This document shows positions 48,621 through 56,004 of a DNA stretch of 64,000 nucleotides, piece after piece (the stretch's first letter is position 1; each line of letters begins with the position of its first letter). The notes under the pieces are model-generated. The model ran no database searches. It was not told where the DNA came from and was given only the letters and a program-made list of their open reading frames with translations. The translations under genes and the position numbers were made by a program. The DNA comes from Ancrocorticia sp047501485 (GTDB taxonomy: Bacteria > Actinomycetota > Actinomycetes > Actinomycetales > Actinomycetaceae), in contig JAZDRN010000001.1 of NCBI GenBank assembly GCA_047501485.1, positions 1,054,001 to 1,118,000 on the forward strand, written 5' to 3'.

Positions 48621-50273
48621 TCAGTCGGTGATCTGGACGTCGTAGAAGCTCGGACGACCGATGGATTCGGTCTGGAACCCCGTGATGTTCTTCTGGAGAC
48701 CGAATATCTGTGATTCCTCGAAGAGAGGCAGTACGTAGGACTGCTCGAGGAGATATCGCTGAACCTCACGTGAAGCCATGATGCGATCATCTTCCTCTGG
48801 GGTGGAGGCCACGGTCTCGAGGAGCTCTTCCAACTGCTCATCCCCGATTGATTCGTCGGTGGTGTTGTAGTTCAACAGAGTGTTGCGGTTTGTGGAGTAG
48901 TACTGTGACTTGATGACGTCGTAATCGGCGCGGCCGACCATGGAGTGGTACACCTGTACGGTGTCCTGATCCAAGGAAGCAGTAGTTTGTGCGGCCTGGT
49001 CACCAGATTGAATGGTGACCTCGATGCCAAGTTCGCCTAGTTGTTCCTGAATCTTGGTGACGACTTCCTTCGACCGGGGCTGCGGCAAGGCCTCGTTGAA
49101 ATTCAAGCTCAGGCGCTCACCATCCTTCTCCAGAATGCCGTCGGTGCCCGGCGTCCAGCCTGCCTCGTCAAGCAACTGCTTGGCCTTGGCTGGGTCGTAG
49201 TTCGGAGTCAGATCTGATTCATCCTCATAACCCTTCGCTGTGCTGGAGATGACGGAGGTGGCCAGAGGGTAGGAATCGGTGAACAAGATGTTGAGAATGG
49301 CTTGTCGATCGATGCCGTGGCCGATTGCCTGGCGGACTCGGATGTCCTCCAGCACCGGGTGCCGGAAACGGAAGCTCAGGCTGTTGTTCACGCCGTTGGT
49401 CGGTGCGACCAACAGGTCCAGTCCCGCGTTCTTGATCTGTTCCTCGTCCTGAGCTTCGATCTGACGCGCGACGTGTGCCTGCCCGGAGGTCAAGGCGCCC
49501 ACCCGCACCGAGTCCTCGGGAGTCACGACGTACGTGACGTCGTCGAGGTGGGCCCGTCCCTGATGGGCGCGCGATTCCGGCGCCCAGTCGTAATCCTCGC
49601 GGGCAGTCAACTTGATCTCGGTGCCCACCTTCTCCTCCGCAACCACGAAGGGTCCTGAACCGATGATGTCCGTCGCGTTGCCGGGGCCGAAACCATCAAC
49701 ATCCCGCTCCAGAGTCGCGTTGGACACCAAGCCCGAGTTGATGGTCGAAACCGCCTGCGCGAAACCGGGTGCCGGCGCTGTGAAGTGGAATTTCACGGTT
49801 GTCGGATCGACGACTTCTCCATGGTCATAGTTGTTGATGGCTTCGGAGACCGTGAGCTTGCGATCCGGGTCGCCTTTGCCGTACAAGTCGAAATTCGCCA
49901 CGACGTTTTCCGCATCCAACGGCGTGCCGTCCGAGTAGCTGACGTCGTCGCGCAATGTGAAGGTGTATTCAGTGGCGTCGTCGTTGACCTCGTACGCCGT
50001 GGCAATCCAGGGCTCGAGCTCCAACGTCGTTGGGTTCTGGTAGAGCAGCCGGTCGGTGGTGTTGTTGACGAGGCCGCCATTGGGATAGAACCCGGCTGAG
50101 GGCGGATAGAGCGTGTTGAAGGTTTGATGCTCGAGGTAGATGAGTGAGCCGCCGGTGGGCTCTGCCTGATCGTCAGCCGAGCTGGACGTTGAGCATCCGG
50201 CCAAGACTGACGTCGCAACGAAAACGGCGGGTATCACCAGAGCCGTGAGTGCTCGTGAACGTTTGAATCTCAT
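48621..50273 (-). CDS. ABC transporter substrate-binding lipoprotein (SBP_bac_5 type)
   Basis: A 550-residue extracytoplasmic binding protein with a signal peptide ending in lipobox VLAGC (Cys27) and a Ser-rich linker. Family phrases are GGLVNNTTDRLLYQNPTTLELEPWIATAYE and YTFTLRDDVSYSDGTPLDAENVV, and a late YVLPLFEESQIFG segment. The ligand may be a peptide, nickel complex or another small organic compound; the operon context with a riboswitch suggests a sulfur or methyl-group source. It starts 59 nt after the UroD-like gene. Confidence 0.9.
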   Translation of the reverse strand: MRFKRSRALTALVIPAVFVATSVLAGCSTSSSADDQAEPTGGSLIYLEHQTFNTLYPPSAGFYPNGGLVNNTTDRLLYQNPTTLELEPWIATAYEVNDDATEYTFTLRDDVSYSDGTPLDAENVVANFDLYGKGDPDRKLTVSEAINNYDHGEVVDPTTVKFHFTAPAPGFAQAVSTINSGLVSNATLERDVDGFGPGNATDIIGSGPFVVAEEKVGTEIKLTAREDYDWAPESRAHQGRAHLDDVTYVVTPEDSVRVGALTSGQAHVARQIEAQDEEQIKNAGLDLLVAPTNGVNNSLSFRFRHPVLEDIRVRQAIGHGIDRQAILNILFTDSYPLATSVISSTAKGYEDESDLTPNYDPAKAKQLLDEAGWTPGTDGILEKDGERLSLNFNEALPQPRSKEVVTKIQEQLGELGIEVTIQSGDQAAQTTASLDQDTVQVYHSMVGRADYDVIKSQYYSTNRNTLLNYNTTDESIGDEQLEELLETVASTPEEDDRIMASREVQRYLLEQSYVLPLFEESQIFGLQKNITGFQTESIGRPSFYDVQITD

Positions 50274-50332
50274 GGTGTTCTCTTCTGTGTGTGGGGAGCT
50301 CGTGTGGAAAGCTCGTCGTCAATGAATGAGAG

Positions 50333-51424
50333 TCACACGCCGGCTGGTGCTGGCGTATGAACGGTGGCGTCAGCGGAAGCCTTGCGGGCGAGGGCCTCGT
50401 CGGGGGCGACTGCGGCATGAAGAGCAAATAGTGCGGGATTGTCGAATCCGGTGGTGACCGCGCAGGTGGGAGCCAACAGGTGCGGACGTCCGGCGAGCGC
50501 CCGTTCGGTGTCGCCAGCCTGAGCCTGGACGGCATCAACATCGTGGGAATCTATTGCGAGCCGATCCACCCCACCAACGGGAACAATGCCGGCGACATCC
50601 GCAATAGCGGGATTCAACGGTGAGGAACTGTCCCAGCTGAGCCCGTCAGCTCCGAGTGATACCAATCGCTGGGGGACGGTGTCTTCACCACAGGTGTGGT
50701 AAATGACCTTGAATCCGAGATCCTTGGCGGCGCCGATGAGCTGGCGGTCCCACCGATCCGAGAATTCTCCGATGAGAGCACGGTTCAGGATGGGATTATT
50801 CGTTGCCGGGGTGATGGCATAGAAGAGGGCGGATGCACCAGCATTCTTCAATCGCTCAAAATAGGTGAGGAAGGCGGCGGAAATCTCGTCCAGTGCGTGG
50901 CGCACGCCCTCCGGTTCGTCATTCAGTAGACGTTCCAAGGTGGCTCGCGAGGGTGAACCCGGTACCCTTTCGGTGGTGTCAACCGGCTGGGCCGCGATCT
51001 CCAGAAGAGCGGTTAGTGGGTTGAAGACGGTTTGCGCCAGCGGAACGTCTGGCAAAGCCTTGTGAACCAATTCGGTGGCAAGTACTTGGTCAGCCAAAGC
51101 TCTGGATCGGATACCCGATTCGCGATGGATCCGCCACACATGCACCGGTTCCGAAATCAGGGAATCAATGGCTCGCGGTTGGAACACGTCAACATCGCTG
51201 TGATCGTAGTGGGTTCCCCAAGCCTCACCGTAATAGGAGGACCGGGGATTGAGTTTGATCCAGTCCCAGTCGTAGGTGGTGGTGAAGTCCGTGGTGATCT
51301 CGGCCAGGGCTTGGGGCAGCAGCTCGTGCGGAACAAAATGTCCCCACGCCGCAACCGGGGTGCGGTCGGCCAGTTCACCATTGAGAACGGCTTCGAAACG
51401 ATCATTCTTGGTCCAAAAGGACAT
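50333..51424 (-). CDS. UroD-superfamily protein resembling MtaA/CmuA zinc methyltransferases
   Basis: A 363-residue protein of the uroporphyrinogen decarboxylase/methyltransferase superfamily. The N-terminus RFEAVLNGELADRTPVAAWGHF fits this fold. HTCG (about residues 243-246) and a late cysteine in LLAPTCAVTTG (about Cys321) match the His-x-Cys...Cys zinc pattern of MtaA-type alkyltransferases and are not haem-pathway UroD features. It is the first gene of a SAM-riboswitch-type operon with an ABC importer, so a role in methyl transfer to or from a thiol is proposed. ATG 51424 follows AGGAG. Confidence 0.75.
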   Translation of the reverse strand: MSFWTKNDRFEAVLNGELADRTPVAAWGHFVPHELLPQALAEITTDFTTTYDWDWIKLNPRSSYYGEAWGTHYDHSDVDVFQPRAIDSLISEPVHVWRIHRESGIRSRALADQVLATELVHKALPDVPLAQTVFNPLTALLEIAAQPVDTTERVPGSPSRATLERLLNDEPEGVRHALDEISAAFLTYFERLKNAGASALFYAITPATNNPILNRALIGEFSDRWDRQLIGAAKDLGFKVIYHTCGEDTVPQRLVSLGADGLSWDSSSPLNPAIADVAGIVPVGGVDRLAIDSHDVDAVQAQAGDTERALAGRPHLLAPTCAVTTGFDNPALFALHAAVAPDEALARKASADATVHTPAPAGV

Positions 51425-51611
51425 GGTTGTACACTCCTGTGAGCTTGTTGCGGGTGCTGTGAACAGGCCTTCATGCCTCACAATGACTTGCGGAAGCAGG
51501 GTCATGAAGGTGTCTTGATTCCCTGAGACGAAAATACGAGCCAATGCCACTGAAAAGGGCACGGTTATCCGTGGGGAAGGCGTCGCGGTCCTGGCACGCG
51601 GCCACAATGGT

Positions 51612-51634
51612 TCCGCGTGATGAAGAAACGCGGA
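51612..51634 (-). promoter_or_regulatory. Hairpin just after the Cys leader ORF
   Basis: TCCGCGT and ACGCGGA pair around a 9-nt loop, starting one base after the leader ORF stop codon on the minus strand. The position fits an attenuator element that responds to ribosome position. Confidence 0.45.
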
Positions 51635-51718
51635 TCAGCGCATGGAGTGATACATTCGACAGCACGCGCAGGCACCCGTGGGCAGAAGCTGCTGCCGGGA
51701 ATTGCGTGAAGCGAACAT
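51635..51718 (-). CDS. 27-residue leader ORF with clustered Cys codons
   Basis: ATG at 51718 is 6 nt after a strong AAGGAG (51730-51725). The peptide begins MFASRNSRQQLL and carries GACACCR near residues 15-21, three Cys among four consecutive residues, before ending in YHSMR and TGA. It lies between the SAM-IV-type riboswitch and the UroD-like gene. Cys-rich leader peptides that sense cysteine by ribosome stalling are known in actinobacteria; this one differs in having only three Cys codons. It is too short for ordinary gene callers. Confidence 0.55.
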   Translation of the reverse strand: MFASRNSRQQLLPTGACACCRMYHSMR

Positions 51719-51734
51719 GTGGGTCTCCTTGGCA

Positions 51735-51842
51735 CTACGTTTGCCATGCCGAAATTCCCGGCAGGCCCGGTCTTGTTCGGAAGCACCCTGCGCGTCAGGG
51801 TTGCTGTTTCACCTGCCGAACCAGATGGTGAAACTCTTGACC
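51735..51842 (-). ncRNA. SAM-IV-type riboswitch
   Basis: On the minus strand from 51842: GGUC, then AGAGU, an 8-bp stem GUUUCACC/GGUGAAAC whose loop carries GUUCGG, then CAGCAACCC with CCCUG/CAGGG and GGGUGC, then CCGAAC, which pairs with the loop as a pseudoknot, then GACC closing the outer stem (51769). These elements, in this order, parallel the SAM-IV consensus of actinobacteria (GGUCAUGAGU, GGCAACCC, GGGUGC, CCGGG, GACC). A 3' hairpin (51766-51743) and a GGCAAACGU segment match the SAM-IV tail. It should lower expression when SAM is plentiful. Confidence 0.8.
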
Positions 51843-51850
51843 TGCTGTCG

Positions 51851-51879
51851 ATGCTATTACCCATTAACACAGGATGTAA
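51851..51879 (-). promoter_or_regulatory. Probable promoter of the riboswitch operon
   Basis: On the minus strand TTACAT (51879-51874), 17 nt, TAGCAT (51856-51851). Transcription would begin near 51844, directly at the first base pairs of the riboswitch. Confidence 0.5.
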
Positions 51880-52028
51880 GAGGATTCCATCATGTGGACA
51901 GTTCCGGAGACCCGGGACGGTGTGCATGGCAAACGCCGCAGCGCATGCGACTCATACTTTTGTCGGACTGTCGGTTCCCGGCGGGCTGGCTACCATCGGG
52001 GTATCACAAAGTGCAAAGAGGGAAAACT

Positions 52029-52142
52029 ATGTCGAAGGTAAAGGCTCATGTTGTCCCGGCTGGTTCAGGGCATTCGCGATCAAAAAAGATTGCATGGCGC
52101 GTGTTGGGTACGAAGCTCTTGAAGAGATCTACTACCCGATGA
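52029..52142 (+). CDS. Possible small basic protein upstream of the LanFEG-like genes
   Basis: A 37-residue ORF beginning MSKVKAHVVPAGSGHSRSKK and ending in TTR, with GAGGGA 7 nt upstream of the ATG. It is strongly basic and has no Cys. A second 25-codon frame (52094-52171, containing EALEEIYYPMRINPENLDD) overlaps it. Either could be a small peptide linked to the downstream exporter, or neither may be real. The rest of 51880-52269 has no other gene and looks AT-richer. Confidence 0.3.
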   Translation: MSKVKAHVVPAGSGHSRSKKIAWRVLGTKLLKRSTTR

Positions 52143-52269
52143 GAATCAATCCTGAGAATCTTGATGACTGATTCAACCTGCGTACTCATCATGTTCCTCC
52201 AGAATCGGAGTTGCACCGTTGAACGTACGGTTCCAAGGTTTCACACATGATCCCAGAGGAGATCGAAGC

Positions 52270-53172
52270 ATGATCACCGTCGAAGCGCTAAACAAACGTT
52301 TCAAGGCCGGATTTGAAATACACGACGTGTCGTTCGAGGTGCCGGCAGGACATGTGGTTGGTTTCGTGGGCAGGAACGGTGCGGGCAAGTCAACTGTGAT
52401 TCGTTGTCTACTCGGGCTATATGGGCTTGACGATGGTTTCTGCCTGATCGATGGGAAGCCGTTGAAGGAGCATGCACGCCCAATCGCACATGCGGGCGCG
52501 GTGCTGGGCCCGGATGCCATGCAGGGACCGCTCACAGGCTTTGGGAATCTGAAAGTGTTGGCAATGGCCAATGGAATTTCGGATGAGACGGTGCTCTCCC
52601 TTCTCCGAGAAGTCGGCTTGGAAGAAGCAGCCAAGCAGAAGACATCCAAATATTCACTGGGAATGAAGCAGCGCCTTGCGATCGCGGCGGCGCTGCTGGG
52701 GGAACCGAACAACCTGGTGCTGGACGAGCCATTCAACGGGCTCGATCCCGAGGGAGTTCACTGGATGCGGGAACTCATCCGTGAGCGAGCAGATCGGGGT
52801 GCAGCTGTCTTGGTGTCCTCGCACATGCTGTCCGAACTGGAGCAGATTGCCGATGCGTACATCCTGATCGACAAGGGGCGGCTCATCTTCTCGGGAGACG
52901 CTGGGGAGCTACGACGGGTCCTACCGGAGACCTCCGGCTACATCGTGGAAACGGAAGACCGCGAAGCATTTGTAACGCTGAGTAAATCGCAGGACTGGGA
53001 ATGCGAGCGCCAGAGGCTTCGCGTTCTCCATGTCACCGGGCCGGGCTCCGCCAAAGAACTGGCGCAGGCGGCAAGCGGGGCAGGAATCCTTCTGACTCGG
53101 ATCGAGGAGAAGCGGCCTTCGGTCGAGGATGCGATCCTCGCTTTGAGCCAGGGTGGAGCGCACCATGAGTGA
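52270..53172 (+). CDS. ABC transporter ATP-binding protein, LanF/BcrA-like
   Basis: A 300-residue ATPase with Walker A GRNGAGKST (about residues 36-44), signature YSLGMKQRLAIAAALLG and Walker B NLVLDEPFNGLDPEG. The N-terminus MITVEALNKRFKAG and the long C-terminal part fit drug- or lantibiotic-efflux ATPases. ATG 52270 follows GAGGAGAT. It overlaps the first permease gene by 8 nt. Base composition is visibly less GC-rich than the surrounding operons. Confidence 0.9.
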   Translation: MITVEALNKRFKAGFEIHDVSFEVPAGHVVGFVGRNGAGKSTVIRCLLGLYGLDDGFCLIDGKPLKEHARPIAHAGAVLGPDAMQGPLTGFGNLKVLAMANGISDETVLSLLREVGLEEAAKQKTSKYSLGMKQRLAIAAALLGEPNNLVLDEPFNGLDPEGVHWMRELIRERADRGAAVLVSSHMLSELEQIADAYILIDKGRLIFSGDAGELRRVLPETSGYIVETEDREAFVTLSKSQDWECERQRLRVLHVTGPGSAKELAQAASGAGILLTRIEEKRPSVEDAILALSQGGAHHE

Positions 53173-54022
53173 GGCTCGGAGCAATGAATCACCAGAGGTG
53201 GCTGTGTGCGAAGAGTTTCCCGGGCCGTCAACCGCGCGGTTCACGAAGGCGCTGGTTTGGGAACAACTGCATCGTAAATCTACGAGCGTGTTGATGGTCC
53301 TCAGCCTGCTGATCGTGCTGCCGTACTGCTATGTGATGCTGTACATGTACTATTTGGCGGGCGTGGATGAACCCCACCTGCTTTACGAGATGAACTACAC
53401 GATAACGTTGTCTGTGGCGGACACCGTGTTTTTCAGCTTTATCCTGCTAGCTGCACCGGTGATCGTCGCCCTGACCGGTGGCAAATATTCACGTGGTGTG
53501 GCCGCTACGCAGCATGTGACGGTCGGCAATCGCAAAGTCTACTTGGCCGCCCACTGTGTTGCTGCATTTTCTTTTGTGATGGCTTGGTCCTTCGTGGCAG
53601 TCATAGTCGCATGGACAGTTGCGCGGGTGACGGTGGGAGACTTCTCCAACGACATCTCCCTCTTCGAATTGTGGTTGCGCGTTATCGGACCGCTCCTGTT
53701 GCTGACGTCAATGTGCGTGGGGTTCAGCTTCATGCTGAGAAGTACGTTCGTCACCTTGGCGTTGTGGTACCTACTGATGTCAGTATTTGGACCGATGCTC
53801 TTACTGATGTCCTCTGGCGACCGGACGGTAGGGGTTTGGATGGCATGGTTCATTCCCAGTCCCACATGGACGGCCTTCTGGGGTGACGTCGAGGTTGCAC
53901 CGGATATGGCAGCACTTGGCGCAACCCCATTCGGTCAGGCATGGGCGGTTCTGGCTGTCTGGGCAACCGTTCTGACTGCGGTGGGCACGTGGAGAACTAT
54001 ACGGACGGATGTGAAAGCGTGA
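53165..54022 (+). CDS. ABC-2-type membrane permease, first subunit
   Basis: A 285-residue protein with six hydrophobic segments, starting after a hydrophilic 30-residue N-terminus. VWEQLHRKSTSVLMVLSLLI and GGKYSRGVAATQHVTVGNRK fit the size and layout of LanE/LanG-type permeases. Short cytoplasmic linkers; no known substrate motif. Overlaps both neighbours. Confidence 0.72.
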   Translation: MSEARSNESPEVAVCEEFPGPSTARFTKALVWEQLHRKSTSVLMVLSLLIVLPYCYVMLYMYYLAGVDEPHLLYEMNYTITLSVADTVFFSFILLAAPVIVALTGGKYSRGVAATQHVTVGNRKVYLAAHCVAAFSFVMAWSFVAVIVAWTVARVTVGDFSNDISLFELWLRVIGPLLLLTSMCVGFSFMLRSTFVTLALWYLLMSVFGPMLLLMSSGDRTVGVWMAWFIPSPTWTAFWGDVEVAPDMAALGATPFGQAWAVLAVWATVLTAVGTWRTIRTDVKA

Positions 54023-54798
54023 TCGCTGACCACGCGGACAACCCGACTCGAGGGGTGTGGCGTGCCGCGATGACCGCCAGTACCTACCTAGCCCGATGTA
54101 GAATTCTCCCGGTCACTATATATTTCGCCACTATGGCGCTGCTCGGACTCACTTGGGCGTGGGTGGTACGGCTCCAAGCATCTGTCGTGGGCCCGACGGC
54201 GCAGTCGACGGAGTTTCTGGCGCGGGCAGTGGTACCCGGTTCAGTGGTGATAGCCATCATCGTGATTGTGGTCTATGGTCCGACGTGGAGCGGGGCGGTC
54301 GCGGCAACCACCAGGCTGTGCCTCCCGGGAACCAGACGTTTCTTCACCGCTCAAACAGTGGTCGCTGCTCTGATGGGCGCGGCAGGTGGAGCGCTCCTTG
54401 CGAGCATCATCCAGGTTGCCCACGCAGGAGCCGTGGACGGTCAGGAAAGCATATGGGGCCGTTTTCTCTCCATCACCGTCGTGGCCAGTGGATGTGCTGT
54501 CGTGGCAATGCTCGCCATCGCGCTAGCGGTGCTATGGCGTCAACAGGCCTACGCTCTCATCATGGTGGTAGGACTATTCGCCGCGGATAGAATCCTTGAA
54601 AACGTAGCATCCCGACTGGGGGAGTCGTGCCAGTTCCCCTATCTCTCGACTCCGTTTTCAGCGGCCACGTGTCTGGTGCGTGCGCCAGCGGCCGCGGATA
54701 TCGACATGCGAGCCTCGATCATCGCATTATTGGCCATACCGTTGATAGCCTGGATGCTTGCTCTGTGGCGTGCGCCGCAGCAAGAGATCGGAGGCTGA
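54019..54798 (+). CDS. ABC-2-type membrane permease, second subunit
   Basis: A 259-residue protein with six hydrophobic segments. The GTG at 54019 overlaps the previous stop (GTGA); an earlier in-frame ATG at 53941 would overlap the first permease by 82 nt and is less likely. GTRRFFTAQTVVAALMGAAG is the corresponding cytoplasmic-loop segment. Together with the two preceding genes it forms a three-component exporter, perhaps for self-protection against or resistance to a peptide. Confidence 0.72.
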   Translation: MIADHADNPTRGVWRAAMTASTYLARCRILPVTIYFATMALLGLTWAWVVRLQASVVGPTAQSTEFLARAVVPGSVVIAIIVIVVYGPTWSGAVAATTRLCLPGTRRFFTAQTVVAALMGAAGGALLASIIQVAHAGAVDGQESIWGRFLSITVVASGCAVVAMLAIALAVLWRQQAYALIMVVGLFAADRILENVASRLGESCQFPYLSTPFSAATCLVRAPAAADIDMRASIIALLAIPLIAWMLALWRAPQQEIGG

Positions 54799-54831
54799 GA
54801 CGGTCAGGGAACTCCGGGCAGATCGGCGGCT

Positions 54832-55689
54832 CTACTCCTCGTCGACCTTTTCCGCCCAACCCATCGCACCCTCACTCTGAACGGACTTGCTGGCCAGCTG
54901 CGCGGCGGCAGAAAGAGCGGACAGTTCGTCCTGCCCCGCGCCGAGGGCAGCCACGAAGGCCCCGTGAATGACGTCTCCGGCCCCCAGCGTATCCACCACC
55001 TGCTCCGCGGGGACGTTCTGAACCGGCAGGGAATATGCCTTCTGGTCGAGGATCGCCTCGATATCCCCACCTCCATGGGTGCGGGCGGCAAACGTGGCAC
55101 CTCTCCAGATGAGCGTCTCGAGCATGACGTCGTCGGCGGTTCCGGGAATATGGAAGTCGGCGGAGACGATCGCGTGTGTGACGTGTTTGAGCAGCGCGTC
55201 GATGCCGGGCTTGTACGATCCGCCGTCGAGCACCACGGGAATCCCCATGTTCTCGGCGGTCCGGGCGAGCGCGATCTGCACGTCCAGGAGGTGCCCGTCC
55301 ACGAGAAGAGCGGTGGCGCCCTCGAGAATATCCGGCTCGGGGTAACCATGGGCGCGGCCGGTGTTGTTGGAGGACACGACGGCGCGGTCGCCCTTGACGT
55401 CCACCGCCACCGCGGAGATCGCCGGGTCGCCCTCGCTGGCCAGATCGACCACATGGACGTGGGCATCGTGGAGCCACTCGTGGGCCATCGATCCAAAAAC
55501 TCCAGGGCCGATCGGGGAGACCAGGGTGGGGAAGGCGCCGAGAGCTCCCGCCGTGCGCGCGGCGTTCGCGGCCGGGCCGCCTACATCGAGTATTGCGGAG
55601 GTGGAAACGACCTTCTCGTTGGCCGCGGGCACCGCCTCGACCTTCTGAATGAGATCCATCGTCGTCAATCCACAGAATACGGTTCGCAT
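54832..55689 (-). CDS. PfkB-family carbohydrate kinase
   Basis: A 285-residue ribokinase-like sugar kinase. VFCGLTTMDLIQKVEAVP begins the fold; DVGGPAANAARTAGALGAF is the PfkB signature 1 region; VVDTLGAGDVIHGAFVAAL carries the catalytic Asp and anion hole. ATG 55689 matches the family N-terminus; a longer frame to 55836 lacks support. The sugar is not assignable. It converges with the exporter genes and diverges from pheS. Confidence 0.87.
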   Translation of the reverse strand: MRTVFCGLTTMDLIQKVEAVPAANEKVVSTSAILDVGGPAANAARTAGALGAFPTLVSPIGPGVFGSMAHEWLHDAHVHVVDLASEGDPAISAVAVDVKGDRAVVSSNNTGRAHGYPEPDILEGATALLVDGHLLDVQIALARTAENMGIPVVLDGGSYKPGIDALLKHVTHAIVSADFHIPGTADDVMLETLIWRGATFAARTHGGGDIEAILDQKAYSLPVQNVPAEQVVDTLGAGDVIHGAFVAALGAGQDELSALSAAAQLASKSVQSEGAMGWAEKVDEE

Positions 55690-55933
55690 GCCTTCAAGCC
55701 TACGGCCTCGGGAGCGACTTCCGCATCGGTGGCGCAGATGCGTCGGCTTTTCCGGATCGTGCCGAACTGCCCTCCTCCATGGGCGTGTCAGCGACATCGC
55801 CGCCGCATATGGCAGCGAGCGCCGCCACGTGCCCATCAGGGACCGCGGGAACGCTCGAAAACCCCAAGAGGCACCCGTGCCGGGCGTGAGACTGCCCGCA
55901 CCCGTGTGATCGGCGCCAGCATGTCAATAGGAC

Positions 55934-55981
55934 AGCCATTAGAATGGCTCATGGCACCCGCGCAGAGATGACCTGCGCGGG
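55934..55981 (+). promoter_or_regulatory. pheS promoter -10 and leader hairpin
   Basis: TAGAAT (55940-55945) lies between AGCCATT and AATGGCT, which form a short palindrome. CCCGCGCA and TGCGCGGG (55957-55981) make an 8-bp stem just downstream, 24 nt before the pheS ATG. No T-box features or Phe codons were found. Confidence 0.4.
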
Positions 55982-56004
55982 CGATGAATTCACGAAAGGC
56001 ACAC

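Noticed and set aside
50333..51424. Haem-pathway uroporphyrinogen decarboxylase (hemE)
   Set aside because: The zinc-binding His-x-Cys...Cys pattern and the transporter context fit MtaA/CmuA-type methyltransferases; no other haem gene is nearby.
51719..51842. Cobalamin riboswitch, suggested by GCCAAGGAGACCC on the minus strand
   Set aside because: The rest of the cobalamin core is missing, whereas the ordered stems, pseudoknot and GCAACCC/GGGUGC core fit SAM-IV; the purine run is the ribosome site of the leader ORF.
51678..52171. Plus-strand frames of about 150 codons over the riboswitch region
   Set aside because: They run antisense through the riboswitch and its promoter; only the last 37 or 25 codons have any support.
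55951..55971. Six-codon leader peptide MAPAQR upstream of pheS
   Set aside because: The ATG is 5 nt after TAGAAT, but there is no Phe codon, so attenuation by phenylalanine is unsupported.
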